From contig DXYV01000033.1 of the NCBI GenBank assembly GCA_019415645.1, positions 1 through 32,317 of the forward strand: 32,317 nucleotides of DNA, written 5' to 3'. Origin of the DNA: Clostridiales bacterium (GTDB lineage Bacteria; Bacillota; Clostridia; Oscillospirales; Oscillospiraceae). The notes under the pieces were generated by a model, which made no database searches, had not been told where the DNA came from, and saw nothing but the letters and a program-made list of their open reading frames with translations. Below are positions 18,924 to 27,088 of the stretch, one piece after another. How positions within the stretch are numbered: position 1 is the first letter of the stretch; each line of letters begins with the position of its first letter. Position numbers and translations under genes: made by a program.

Positions 18924-19672
18924 CAGCCGTTTTGTTCGTCTTTTCGTTCCCGAATCATCCGGTGCAGACAGTCCAGCGCGTCGGACAGGCTGCCCACATG
19001 ATCGATCAGCCCGATGTCTACCGCCTCCTGCCCATAAATGACGCTGCCCACGTCGGCTGAGAGTTCTCCGGTTTTGAGCATCATCCTGGTAAACGTATCC
19101 CGGTCCACCTGGCTGTTCTTGGTCACAAAATCTACGATTCGCTCCTGGATTCGCTCAAAATAGTTGAACGTCTGCGCCACCCCGATCACCAGCCCGTTCA
19201 GCCGCACCGGGTGGATGGTCATGGCAGCGGAGGGCGCGATAAACGACGTCCTGGCCGAAACGGCCAGCGGTACGCCAATAGAGTGGCCGCCGCCCAGCAC
19301 CAGGGAGACCGTCGGCTTGCGCATTCCGGCGATGAGCTCCGCAATGGCCAGCCCGGCCTCGATGTCGCCGCCCATGGTATTCAGCAGAATCAGCAGGCCG
19401 TCGATGTCCTCGCTCTCCTCCACGGCGGTCAGCAGCGGGAGCACGTGCTCGTATTTGGTGCTCTTGCTGTTGGAGGGCAAGAGCTGGTGTCCCTCCACCT
19501 GTCCCACAATGGTCAGGGTGTGTATGGTCCCGTTTTGGGTCGTAATGGTCGTGGAACCCATATCCACCGCCTGCTGCTGCCGGTGTTCCATGCTTCCCTG
19601 CCCGCTCTCCTGCTCCTCCTGGTCATCCCGCTCTTCCTGGGATGTGTGTCTGGTCGCCTTGGTCTCATCCAT
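18923..19672 (-). CDS. tepA: ClpP-like serine peptidase TepA (translocation-enhancing protein)
   Basis: 249 residues from the ATG at 19672 (MDETKATRHT). An acidic, Gln-rich N-terminal extension precedes a ClpP/crotonase-fold domain. The likely catalytic Ser131 lies in LGGGHSIGVPLAV and His154 in TIHPVRLNG; LLNTMGGDIEAGLAIAELI matches the oxyanion-side helix. TepA-type proteins are linked to secretion and spore germination proteolysis in Bacillus. The gene sits next to ftsK/spoIIIE as in Bacillus. Its G-rich Shine-Dalgarno sequence lies inside a 12-bp hairpin (19682-19716), which may control translation. Confidence 0.88.
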   Translation of the reverse strand: MDETKATRHTSQEERDDQEEQESGQGSMEHRQQQAVDMGSTTITTQNGTIHTLTIVGQVEGHQLLPSNSKSTKYEHVLPLLTAVEESEDIDGLLILLNTMGGDIEAGLAIAELIAGMRKPTVSLVLGGGHSIGVPLAVSARTSFIAPSAAMTIHPVRLNGLVIGVAQTFNYFERIQERIVDFVTKNSQVDRDTFTRMMLKTGELSADVGSVIYGQEAVDIGLIDHVGSLSDALDCLHRMIRERKDEQNG

Positions 19673-19681
19673 AAAACATGA

Positions 19682-19716
19682 CCCCCCTTTTGCCTTTAGT
19701 ATGCGCAAAAGGGGGG
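19682..19716 (-). promoter_or_regulatory. Hairpin enclosing the tepA ribosome binding site
   Basis: On the minus strand CCCCCCTTTTGC and GCAAAAGGGGGG form a perfect 12-bp stem with an 11-base loop. The GGGGGG half is the only RBS in front of the tepA ATG (9 bases away). No T run follows, so this is not a normal terminator. Confidence 0.6.
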
Positions 19717-19742
19717 CCGCTCTATTCTTGGGAAGGTTCCAG

Positions 19743-21146
19743 TTACGCCTCGTACACCGCCCGCATCCCCAGATACATCATATAGCAGTCCAGCTTGGAG
19801 ACGGTCTCAAAGGGTGCGTGCATGGACAGCACCGGCACACCGGCATCCAGGGTGTCGATGTCGCGCTCGGCCATAAAGCCGGCCACGGTGCCGCCGCCGC
19901 CCTGGTCCGCCTTGCCCAGCTCTGCCATCTGCCAGACCACGTTCCGGTCGTCCAGCAGCCGGCGGACATACGCCACGGTCTCGGCGCCCGCGTCGGATGC
20001 GCCGCTCTTGCCCCGGGAGCCGGTGTACTTGCACAGGCCCAGGCCATAGTTGATGCGGGCGCTGTTGTTCTTCTCATAGACCTCGGGGAAGTTGGGGTCA
20101 AAGGCCGCGGTCACATCGGCAGACAAACAGAACGACGTTTCATAGCAGGCCTTCAGCGGGACCCGCTGGGTGTCGCACAAATCGCTCATAAACGTATCGA
20201 AGGCTGCGGACTTCATGCCGGAGACGCCGGTGGAGCCCACCTCCTCCTTGTCAGCCAGCACGCAGACCGCCGTGCGGCGGGGCGTCCCCTCCAGATCCAG
20301 CAGCGCCTTGAGGGCGGCGTAGCCGCAGACCCGGTCATCCTGACCGTAGGCGCCGATCAGGGAGCGGTCAAAGCCGATGTCACTGGCCTGGAACGCGGGC
20401 ACCGCCTCCAGCTCGGCGGAGATAAAGTCGGCCTCGGTAATGCCGTACTTCTGATGGAGCAGGTCCAGCACCGCCAGCTTGACCCGCTCCGCGCCCTGGT
20501 CGTCCCGGAACGGCCGGCTGCCAACCAGGATGTTCAGGCTCTCGGCGGGGATTGCCTCGCTGAGGGGCTTTTTGTTCTGATCAGCGGACAGATGGGGCAG
20601 CAGATCGTCGATGGTGAACTTGGGATCGCCGGGCTGGTCGCCTACCCGCACGTCCACCATGGAGCCGTCCTTCAGCGCCACCACGCCGTGGAGCTCCAGG
20701 GGGATGGTGACCCACTGATACTTGCGGATGCCGCCGTAATAATGGGTCTTGAAGAAGGCCATCTCGCTGTCCTCATACAGCGGAGTGGGCTTGAGATCCA
20801 GACGGGGGGAGTCGATATGAGCCGCGCCGATGGACACACCCTGATCCAGCGGTGCGGAGCCAATCACCGCCAGCATGATGGCACGGCCGCGGTTCACACG
20901 GTACACCTTATCGCCCGGCTTGAGCTCCATCCCGCGGGTAAAGGGCCGGAAGCCCTTGGCTTCGGCCAGCTCCACAGTGATCTCTACCACGCGGCGCTCC
21001 GTCTTACCACAGTCCAGGAAGGTCTTATAGCTCTCGCCATAGGCCTGAATTTCCGGTTCCCATTCTGCCGGGATTCGGTCCCAGCCGTTTTTCTTCGCAT
21101 GGAACAGCGCCTCGCGCCGCTGCTCAGCATAGGTCTTTTCTTCCAT
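19743..21146 (-). CDS. M18 family zinc aminopeptidase
   Basis: 467 residues. It resembles aspartyl-type M18 aminopeptidases, which remove N-terminal residues from peptides in the cytoplasm. Probable dinuclear zinc ligands are His110 (AAHIDSPRLDLKP), the Asp of GAYGQDDRVCGYA, the Glu pair of ADKEEVGSTG, the Asp of LSADVTAAFDPN and His443 (SMHAPFE). The ATG at 21146 comes 1 base after the coaE stop, with AAGGAGG 9 bases upstream inside coaE, so it is translated as part of the tsaC-ybaK-like-coaE run. Length and motifs match the family; substrate preference cannot be read from the sequence. Confidence 0.94.
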   Translation of the reverse strand: MEEKTYAEQRREALFHAKKNGWDRIPAEWEPEIQAYGESYKTFLDCGKTERRVVEITVELAEAKGFRPFTRGMELKPGDKVYRVNRGRAIMLAVIGSAPLDQGVSIGAAHIDSPRLDLKPTPLYEDSEMAFFKTHYYGGIRKYQWVTIPLELHGVVALKDGSMVDVRVGDQPGDPKFTIDDLLPHLSADQNKKPLSEAIPAESLNILVGSRPFRDDQGAERVKLAVLDLLHQKYGITEADFISAELEAVPAFQASDIGFDRSLIGAYGQDDRVCGYAALKALLDLEGTPRRTAVCVLADKEEVGSTGVSGMKSAAFDTFMSDLCDTQRVPLKACYETSFCLSADVTAAFDPNFPEVYEKNNSARINYGLGLCKYTGSRGKSGASDAGAETVAYVRRLLDDRNVVWQMAELGKADQGGGGTVAGFMAERDIDTLDAGVPVLSMHAPFETVSKLDCYMMYLGMRAVYEA

Positions 21147-21147
21147 G

Positions 21148-21753
21148 TTACAATTCCTCCTTCAGGATTTCTTGGAACAACGCCCGCGCCTTGGCGCGGC
21201 AGGCGTCAGGATCGTCGCCGTCGTTGTAAAAGACATAATCGCAGTTCTGTGCAAAATAGTCATTCGGCTTCTGGGCTGCGATTCGGGTCCGGGCATACTC
21301 CTCCGAGATGCCCTCCCGGGCCATCAGCCGCTTGACACGCGCCTCCTCCGGAGCCGTGACTGCCACGGTCAGGTCGCACTTGTCCCGCAGGCCACCCTCC
21401 AGCAGGGCGATGGCGTCCACGGCAACGGCCTTCCGGCCCGCCCGGCGTGCCGCCTCGATCTGCCCATCCACTTCCGCGTCCACATATTTGTGGGTAATGG
21501 CGTTCAGGTCCGCCAGAGCATTCGCGTCGCGGAACACCACGCCGCCCAGAGCCTTCCGGTCCAGGGAGCCGTCATCCCGAAAGACAGTCTGCCCAAAACG
21601 GTCCCGGAGTTCTCCCAGCAGGCCCGCATCCGATTCCAACAGTCTGTGATAGACCGCGTCGCAGTCAATAATATGAGTGTCAAACTGCTCCAGCTCTCCC
21701 AGCACGGTGGTTTTCCCCACGCCGCTTCCGCCGGTGATTCCAATAATTTTCAT
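21148..21753 (-). CDS. coaE: Dephospho-CoA kinase
   Basis: 201 residues from the ATG at 21753, with AAGGAG 9 bases upstream; an in-frame TTG 21 bases earlier has no RBS. It phosphorylates dephospho-CoA in the final step of CoA synthesis. The P-loop GGSGVGKT is at residues 8-15, directly after MKIIGIT. The family's Asp-rich acceptor region IIDCDAVYHRLL and the lid-like VTAPEEARVKRLMAREGISE are present. It follows the YbaK-type gene with an 18-base gap and precedes the aminopeptidase gene by 1 base. Confidence 0.96.
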   Translation of the reverse strand: MKIIGITGGSGVGKTTVLGELEQFDTHIIDCDAVYHRLLESDAGLLGELRDRFGQTVFRDDGSLDRKALGGVVFRDANALADLNAITHKYVDAEVDGQIEAARRAGRKAVAVDAIALLEGGLRDKCDLTVAVTAPEEARVKRLMAREGISEEYARTRIAAQKPNDYFAQNCDYVFYNDGDDPDACRAKARALFQEILKEEL

Positions 21754-21770
21754 GGTTCCGCGCTCCTTGT

Positions 21771-22262
21771 TCAAATGTGAAGCTGTTTCACCGGGTTTCC
21801 GTGCTCCTCCAGCACCCGCAGCAGATCTGCCGGCTTCAGGACCACAGTGGCCGTATTCTCGTTGGGGTGAACGCCGATCAAGTCCTGCTCCATCAAATCG
21901 GAATCCAGCACGACCTCCACGGCCCGCGCCTCGTCATTCAGTACGCCGAAGGGGGTCACCGCCCCCTTTTCCAAGCCGAGGAAGCGATCCAGCCGCTCCG
22001 CAGAGGCAAAGCTCAGCTTGGTGCTGCCCAGCTGTTCCTGCAGCTGATCCAGGCGGGCAGATTTCTCCTTCTTCAAGACTACCAGAAAATGGCGTTTCCC
22101 TTTGGCGTCCCGCAAAAATAAATTTTTCGCGATCACATCGGGCCGTTTCAGGGGCAGGGCATCCATCTCCTCGATGGTGTAGACCGCCGGGTGCTCCCAC
22201 AGCTCATACTCAATTCCCATCCGCGCCAGCGTATCCAGCACGATGCCGCGCTTTTCACTCAT
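21771..22262 (-). CDS. YbaK/EbsC-type prolyl-tRNA editing protein (PrdX/ProX-like)
   Basis: 163 residues. This is a single-domain trans-editing hydrolase of the INS/YbaK superfamily. Landmarks are the N-terminal YELWEHPAVYTIEEM, the conserved Lys in VIAKNLFLRDAKGKRHFLVV, LSFASAERLDRFLGLEKGAV and the GVHPNENTATVVL strand near the end. Members of this branch clear Ala-tRNA(Pro) and protect against mistranslation of proline codons; that specificity is family knowledge and not shown here. The ATG at 22262 has GAGGA 7 bases upstream and begins 9 bases after tsaC ends. Confidence 0.9.
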   Translation of the reverse strand: MSEKRGIVLDTLARMGIEYELWEHPAVYTIEEMDALPLKRPDVIAKNLFLRDAKGKRHFLVVLKKEKSARLDQLQEQLGSTKLSFASAERLDRFLGLEKGAVTPFGVLNDEARAVEVVLDSDLMEQDLIGVHPNENTATVVLKPADLLRVLEEHGNPVKQLHI

Positions 22263-22271
22263 CGGTTTTCC

Positions 22272-23297
22272 TCATTTCACATCCACGATATGGAATCCAG
22301 CCGCCTTGTTCAGCCGGTTGGTCACAGCCAGCCCAATTCCGGACGCCTCCGGACTCTGGGCCCAGATCTCAGTCACAGCGGTCTCGTCAAAGGCACGCAG
22401 TACGTCAAAAATATGGCGTGCCTGCTCCGTCTGGTCCCCCGCCGGGCCCAGCTGCTCCACCACATGACCGGCAAACAGACCGGCAAATTCGTCAAAGCAA
22501 ATGACGCCGCTGGTGGGGCCCAACTGCGTCTGGATATATGCGGCGGTGCGCTCCGGTGCACCCCGCACTACGGTCACAGGAGCCCGGGGGGCATAATGGC
22601 GGTACTTCATACCCGGGGCCCGGGGCTTCTCCTCCGCATTCAGCAGCTGCGTCACGGCCTTGTCCACTGTCACCGTTCCCAGAACTGCCTCCAGCTCCTC
22701 CAGCGTCACGCCGCCCGGCCGCAAAAGCTGAGGGGGCGTAACGGTCAGGTCCACAATGGTGGATTCCACTCCCACAGAGCAGGGGCCGCCGTCCACCACC
22801 GCGTCGATCTTTCCGTCCATATCCGCCAGCACATGGGCCGCCGTGGTAGGGCTGGGTTTCCCGGAGGTATTGGCGGAGGGCGCCGCCACCGGCACATCCG
22901 CCAGCTCCAGGATGACTCGGGTCACCGGGTGATCGGGACACCGCATCCCCACCGTATCCATACCGGCGGTCACCACGTCGGGCACGATCCCGCGGCGGGG
23001 CAAAATCAGGGTCAGGGGACCAGGCCAGAACCGCCGGGTCAGCTCGTAGGCAGTCGGCGGGATGTCCTGGCAATAGCGTTCCAGCCAGCTATCATCCGGC
23101 ACGTGCAGAATGAGGGGGTTGTCCTGGGGCCGGCCCTTAGCCTGAAAAATATGCTCCACTGCCTCCGGGTCCAGGCCGTTGGCGCCCAGTCCGTAGACCG
23201 TCTCTGTGGGCAGGGCCACCAGGCCCCCGCGCCGCAGCAGCTCAGCCGCCCGCTGGCTGTCACGGGCCGTCAGGCGTTCCGTTTGTCGTTCCAACAC
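22272..23297 (-). CDS. tsaC: L-threonylcarbamoyladenylate synthase, long Sua5 form
   Basis: 341 residues from a GTG at 23297 (MLERQTERLTARD), the usual starting point of the family. The open frame extends upstream without another good start. The YrdC domain (about 1-210) has LVALPTETVYGLGANGLD, AKGRPQDNPLILHV and PSANTSGKPSPTTA. A C-terminal Sua5 domain follows a linker with APGMKYRHYAPRAPVTVV. It forms threonylcarbamoyl-AMP from Thr, bicarbonate and ATP for t6A synthesis, feeding TsaB/TsaE encoded at 10648-11780. The RBS is weak (AGGGCGG), and the gene begins about 10 bases after a possible 33-codon gene. Confidence 0.95.
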   Translation of the reverse strand: MLERQTERLTARDSQRAAELLRRGGLVALPTETVYGLGANGLDPEAVEHIFQAKGRPQDNPLILHVPDDSWLERYCQDIPPTAYELTRRFWPGPLTLILPRRGIVPDVVTAGMDTVGMRCPDHPVTRVILELADVPVAAPSANTSGKPSPTTAAHVLADMDGKIDAVVDGGPCSVGVESTIVDLTVTPPQLLRPGGVTLEELEAVLGTVTVDKAVTQLLNAEEKPRAPGMKYRHYAPRAPVTVVRGAPERTAAYIQTQLGPTSGVICFDEFAGLFAGHVVEQLGPAGDQTEQARHIFDVLRAFDETAVTEIWAQSPEASGIGLAVTNRLNKAAGFHIVDVK

Positions 23298-23307
23298 GAT
23301 CGCCGCC

Positions 23308-23409
23308 CTATCGGTCCCGCGCCGGTCTGCTTCCGACCAGAGTGAGAATCCCCGCCGCCAGCTGCGCCGCAGCGGCAACAATCATCAAAATCGCGCTTGC
23401 TCGCTTCAT
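23308..23409 (-). CDS. Possible 33-residue single-pass membrane peptide
   Basis: A short frame beginning MKRASAILMIVAAAAQLAAG and ending in SRPARDR. It has a positively charged N-terminus, one hydrophobic helix of about 20 residues and a basic tail, so it would span the membrane once. AAGGAG precedes the ATG at 23409, at an 11-base spacing that is a little long. It fills the gap between prfA and tsaC exactly. I do not recognise a family. It may instead be non-coding leader of tsaC. Confidence 0.4.
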   Translation of the reverse strand: MKRASAILMIVAAAAQLAAGILTLVGSRPARDR

Positions 23410-23429
23410 GTTCCCATACACTCCTTCTG

Positions 23430-24497
23430 TTATGCCGTCTCTGTGCCGCCTTTCAGCCGCTCCGCCTGATCCGCCATGATCAGTCCGTCAATGATCTCAT
23501 CCAAATCGCCGTCCATCACGGCGTCCAGCTTATACAAGGTCAGCCCGATCCGGTGGTCCGTCAGCCGTCCCTGCGGGAAGTTGTAGGTGCGGATGCGCTC
23601 GTTGCGCATCCCGGTCCCCACCTGGCTGCGGCGCGCCGCAGAAAACTCACTGTTGACCTTCTCCTGCTCCGCCTCATACAGGCGGGAGCGCAAAATCTGC
23701 ATGGCCTTTTCCCGATTCTGAAACTGGCTGCGCTCCTGCTGGCACTCCACCACGGTTCCGGTGGGCTTATGAATCAGCCGCACCGCCGAGGAGGTCTTAT
23801 TGATATGCTGTCCGCCCGCGCCGGAGGAGCGGAACACCTGCATCTCCACGTCAGCCGGATTGAGGTCAAACTCCACCGCGTCGATCTCCGGCAGCACCGC
23901 CACCGTCACGGTGGAGGTATGAATACGGCCGCCGGACTCGGTCTCCGGTACGCGCTGCACCCGGTGGACGCCGCTTTCAAACTTCAGGCGGGAGTAAGCG
24001 CCCTCTCCTTCTATCAGAAAGGAAATTTCCTTTACACCGCCGAGCTCCGTCTCATTTATGTTGACGACCTCCAGCTTCCATCCCCGGCTTTCTGCGTACA
24101 TGGTGTACATCCGGGTCAGCGAATGGGCGAACAGGGCGGACTCCTCGCCGCCTACGCCGGCCCGAATCTCCATAATGACATTCTTTTCGTCGTTGGGGTC
24201 CCGGGGCAGCAAGAGAATTTTCAGCTCCTGCTCCAGCTGAGTCCGCCGCTGCTCCGCAGCAGTAAATTCCTCCTGGGCCAGCTCTCTCAGCTCCGGGTCG
24301 TTCATCATCGACAAGGCATCTTCCTTGTCAGTTAGGCAAGCCCGATAGCTTCGCCAAGCGGACACCACTGGCGCTAGTTCTTTTTCCTCCCGGTTGAGCT
24401 TAGCCACCAGCTCCGGGTCCTGATAGGTCTCAGAGGCGTTGAGCCGCGCCTGAATCTCCTCGTAGCGCAGCTCAATGGCCTTAAGCTGCTCCTCCAT
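23430..24497 (-). CDS. prfA: Peptide chain release factor 1
   Basis: 355 residues. It recognises UAA and UAG and triggers peptidyl-tRNA hydrolysis. GGQ is at 228-230 (SSGAGGQHINKTSSA) and the stop-codon reading motif P-E-T at 184-186 (RVPETESGGRIHTS); this PxT tripeptide marks RF1 as opposed to RF2. The ATG at 24497 follows AGGAGG at 7 bases. It lies upstream of tsaC on the same strand. No prmC methyltransferase gene is visible next to it, although prfA-prmC is a common pair. Confidence 0.98.
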   Translation of the reverse strand: MEEQLKAIELRYEEIQARLNASETYQDPELVAKLNREEKELAPVVSAWRSYRACLTDKEDALSMMNDPELRELAQEEFTAAEQRRTQLEQELKILLLPRDPNDEKNVIMEIRAGVGGEESALFAHSLTRMYTMYAESRGWKLEVVNINETELGGVKEISFLIEGEGAYSRLKFESGVHRVQRVPETESGGRIHTSTVTVAVLPEIDAVEFDLNPADVEMQVFRSSGAGGQHINKTSSAVRLIHKPTGTVVECQQERSQFQNREKAMQILRSRLYEAEQEKVNSEFSAARRSQVGTGMRNERIRTYNFPQGRLTDHRIGLTLYKLDAVMDGDLDEIIDGLIMADQAERLKGGTETA

Positions 24498-24530
24498 GCG
24501 GTTTCCTCCTCTCTCCTCCCGGGCCGGTGC

Positions 24531-25160
24531 TCAGTGGTCCAGCAGGAACGATTTCGCCAGGGCCAGCGGCTCCCGGAAGAACATTTTGACTGCCGACGGC
24601 ATATCGCTGACTGGGGCGGCCAGGGTTGAGACCGCTCCATAGCCGTGCCGCTCCGCCAGCATCCGGATGCGTGCCAAGTGGAAGCCGTTGGAGACAAACA
24701 GGACGCTGTCCTCTGCCGGGTCCAGACCAAGCTCCGCCAGCAGATCCCTGGAATACAGCAGATTCTGTACCGTGTTGTGGGACTGGTCCTCCTGCACGAT
24801 GCGCTCTGCCGCGATTCCATGCTCCACCAGATAGTCATACATGGCCTGGGCCTCGCTGGTTGGCTCATCCGGCCCCTGGCCGCCTGAAACCACCACCGGC
24901 AGGTCCGGGTGCTCCTCCAGATACTCCAGGGCCGTATCCAACCGGTCCTGAAGCAGAATGGACGGCCCCCAAGGCTTGACCTGGCAGCCCAAAATCACCA
25001 TGGCCTGAGGCTCTCCCACGATCTGACCACGCGCATTCACTCCAATTACTGCGCTCAGCGCGCTGAACAGGAGGACGCCTAAAATCACCAAGGCCAGCAG
25101 AAGTCTCCAAAAGATGGAATGGCGTCTGCCCTCGTATGGCTTATAGCCTCTGGTCTTCAT
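24531..25160 (-). CDS. DUF218 (SanA/ElyC/YdcF-type) membrane protein
   Basis: 209 residues from the ATG at 25160; the in-frame start further upstream lies inside the ABC-F gene and lacks support. One transmembrane helix occupies about residues 15-40 (after RRHSIFWR). The extracytoplasmic DUF218 domain follows: MVILGCQVKPWGPS, LPVVVSGGQGPDEPTSEAQ, EDQSHNTVQNLLYSRDLL and FVSNGFHLARIRMLAE. The family is tied to cell-envelope integrity and vancomycin or bacitracin sensitivity in other bacteria; the enzymatic activity is unsettled. The start overlaps the ABC-F stop by ATGA, with GGAGG 7 bases upstream. Confidence 0.9.
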   Translation of the reverse strand: MKTRGYKPYEGRRHSIFWRLLLALVILGVLLFSALSAVIGVNARGQIVGEPQAMVILGCQVKPWGPSILLQDRLDTALEYLEEHPDLPVVVSGGQGPDEPTSEAQAMYDYLVEHGIAAERIVQEDQSHNTVQNLLYSRDLLAELGLDPAEDSVLFVSNGFHLARIRMLAERHGYGAVSTLAAPVSDMPSAVKMFFREPLALAKSFLLDH

Positions 25161-27064
25161 GCCCGCGCCTCCTCCAGGGCCTGGGACAGCCGTTCCCATT
25201 CCGCATAGAGATGGGCCAGTTCATCCTCCAGTGCCTCCTGCTGTTCATAAAGCTCCTGAAGCTTCAGATAATCGGAAGCCGCTTCCTCAATGGCACAGGA
25301 CAGGTCGTACAGCTTCTCTTCTGCTTTTGTCACCGCACGCTCTGCGGCGTTGACGTCCTTTTCCAGCTGCTTGGTCCCGCCTGTGGATTTGGGCTTGTCC
25401 TTTTTGGGCTTGACCTCTTCCGCCGTCTTGAGCGGCTGATTTTTCAGCGCCTCTTTCCGGGCCAGCATGGCCCGGTAGGCCTGAAAATCGCCCCGGAAAT
25501 CCGTGATGGTTCCGTTTTCGATCACCCAGATTCGGGTGGCGAATTTGTCAATGAAATAGCGGTCGTGGGAGACAAAGAGCAAATTGCCCTCAAATTCGCT
25601 GACCGCGTCCTCGATCCATTCCCGGGAGGCAATGTCCAGATGGTTGGTGGGCTCGTCCAGAATCAGGAAGTTGATTTTTTCATCCATGAGCATGCACAGC
25701 CGCAGACGGGACTGTTCCCCGCCCGACAGCGCGGACACGGGCTTGAACACGTCCTCGCCCCGGAACTGAAACGCCGCCAAGCGGTCCCGTGCCTCCTGGG
25801 TCGAGCAGTTGGTTGCATAGAGCATCGTATCCACCAGATTGCGCTCCGGCCGGTCGAATCGCACGATCTGGGGCAGATAGCCAATTTTAATGGTGGGCCC
25901 CTTATAGAAGTAGCCCTCGTCCGGCTGCTCCTCCTCCATGACCATCTTCAGGAAGGTGGATTTGCCGGTCCCGTTATCGCCCAACAGCGCGATTCGCTCG
26001 CCGCCCTCTACCTCCAGGTCGATCTTGGAAAAGAGCGTCCGGCCCTCAAAGCCCTTCGTCACCCCAACGGCAGCCAGGGCCACGTCTCCCTGGAACTCCC
26101 GCTGGCCAAACCGGGCGGTCAGCGCCCGCTCCTTCTTCGGCCGGTCGGTCTTGCGCAGGCGCTCGATGCGCCGCTCCATATTGATGGCGCGCTTGTATTG
26201 CTTGTCGTTTCCCTTAAAGGCCCAGATTCGCATCTGGTCCGCGGCCTCCTGGAGCTGAGCGATCTTGGCCTGCTCCTTTTCATACTGCCGCAGCCGCTCC
26301 TGATAGCGCCGCTCCTTCTCCTCCACATAAAAGCTGTAATTGCCGGAGTAGAACTCCGCTTTTCCCTGGCTGATCTCGATGATCCGAGTCACTACCCGGT
26401 CCAGGAAATAGCGGTCGTGGGAAATGGCCAGTACCGTGCCCTTGAAGCGCAGCAGATACTCCTCCAGCCACTCCGTGGCATGGAGGTCCAGGTGGTTGGT
26501 GGGCTCATCCAAAAACAGGATGTCCGTGTCCTCCAAAATCAGCCGTGCCAGATTGATTCGCGTTTTTTCTCCGCCGGACAGATCCGAAAACTGCTGCCGG
26601 CGCATGGCGGGTAGGATTCCCAGCCCGTTGCACACCTTGTTCAGCTGTGTAGTGGTATCGTAGCCTCCCGCCGCCTCAAAGGACGCTGTAATTCGGTCAT
26701 AGCGGCTGAGAAGCGCGGAGTCGCTGTCCCCGTCCGCCATCCGGGCGGCCAGCTCATTCAGCTCCTGCTCCATGGCGTGAATTCGGTCGAAGGCGGTATT
26801 CAGGACGTCCTCCACCGTATAACCCGCCGGGTAGACGGGAATCTGGGAGATCAGCCCCACCCGTTTCCCCGGCGCAAGGACGGCCTCGCCCTCGTCGCAG
26901 TCCAGCTCTCCGGTCAGGATGCGGAACAGCGTGGTCTTTCCCGCGCCATTCTTACCCAGCAGGCCCACCCGCTCTCCGCTGTCCACCTGAAAGCTGAGAC
27001 CGTCCAAGATACGGTTCCCAACCTCAAATTCTTTCACCAGGTTGGATACAGAAATATCGATCAT
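25157..27064 (-). CDS. ABC-F family ATP-binding protein (YdiF-like)
   Basis: 635 residues, soluble, with two ABC domains and no membrane part. Walker A sites are GKNGAGKT (37-44) and GDNGTGKS (362-369). Signatures LSGGEKTRINLARLIL and LSGGEQSRLRLCMLM, and two FLDEPTNHLD/LILDEPTNHLD Walker B boxes, are intact. The charged interdomain linker (about 250-320) and a C-terminal coiled coil from about 550 complete the ABC-F layout. ABC-F proteins bind the ribosomal E site and relieve stalling, and some give antibiotic resistance. This one looks like the housekeeping YdiF type; resistance is not suggested by anything visible. It ends inside the start of the DUF218 gene. Confidence 0.94.
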   Translation of the reverse strand: MIDISVSNLVKEFEVGNRILDGLSFQVDSGERVGLLGKNGAGKTTLFRILTGELDCDEGEAVLAPGKRVGLISQIPVYPAGYTVEDVLNTAFDRIHAMEQELNELAARMADGDSDSALLSRYDRITASFEAAGGYDTTTQLNKVCNGLGILPAMRRQQFSDLSGGEKTRINLARLILEDTDILFLDEPTNHLDLHATEWLEEYLLRFKGTVLAISHDRYFLDRVVTRIIEISQGKAEFYSGNYSFYVEEKERRYQERLRQYEKEQAKIAQLQEAADQMRIWAFKGNDKQYKRAINMERRIERLRKTDRPKKERALTARFGQREFQGDVALAAVGVTKGFEGRTLFSKIDLEVEGGERIALLGDNGTGKSTFLKMVMEEEQPDEGYFYKGPTIKIGYLPQIVRFDRPERNLVDTMLYATNCSTQEARDRLAAFQFRGEDVFKPVSALSGGEQSRLRLCMLMDEKINFLILDEPTNHLDIASREWIEDAVSEFEGNLLFVSHDRYFIDKFATRIWVIENGTITDFRGDFQAYRAMLARKEALKNQPLKTAEEVKPKKDKPKSTGGTKQLEKDVNAAERAVTKAEEKLYDLSCAIEEAASDYLKLQELYEQQEALEDELAHLYAEWERLSQALEEARA

Positions 27065-27088
27065 AGTATGCTTACCCTTTTCGGCGGG

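Noticed and set aside
16759..21335. Two plus-strand open frames of more than 700 codons opposite ftsK, tepA and the M18 gene
   Set aside because: Both are mirrors of conserved minus-strand genes and show no family motifs.
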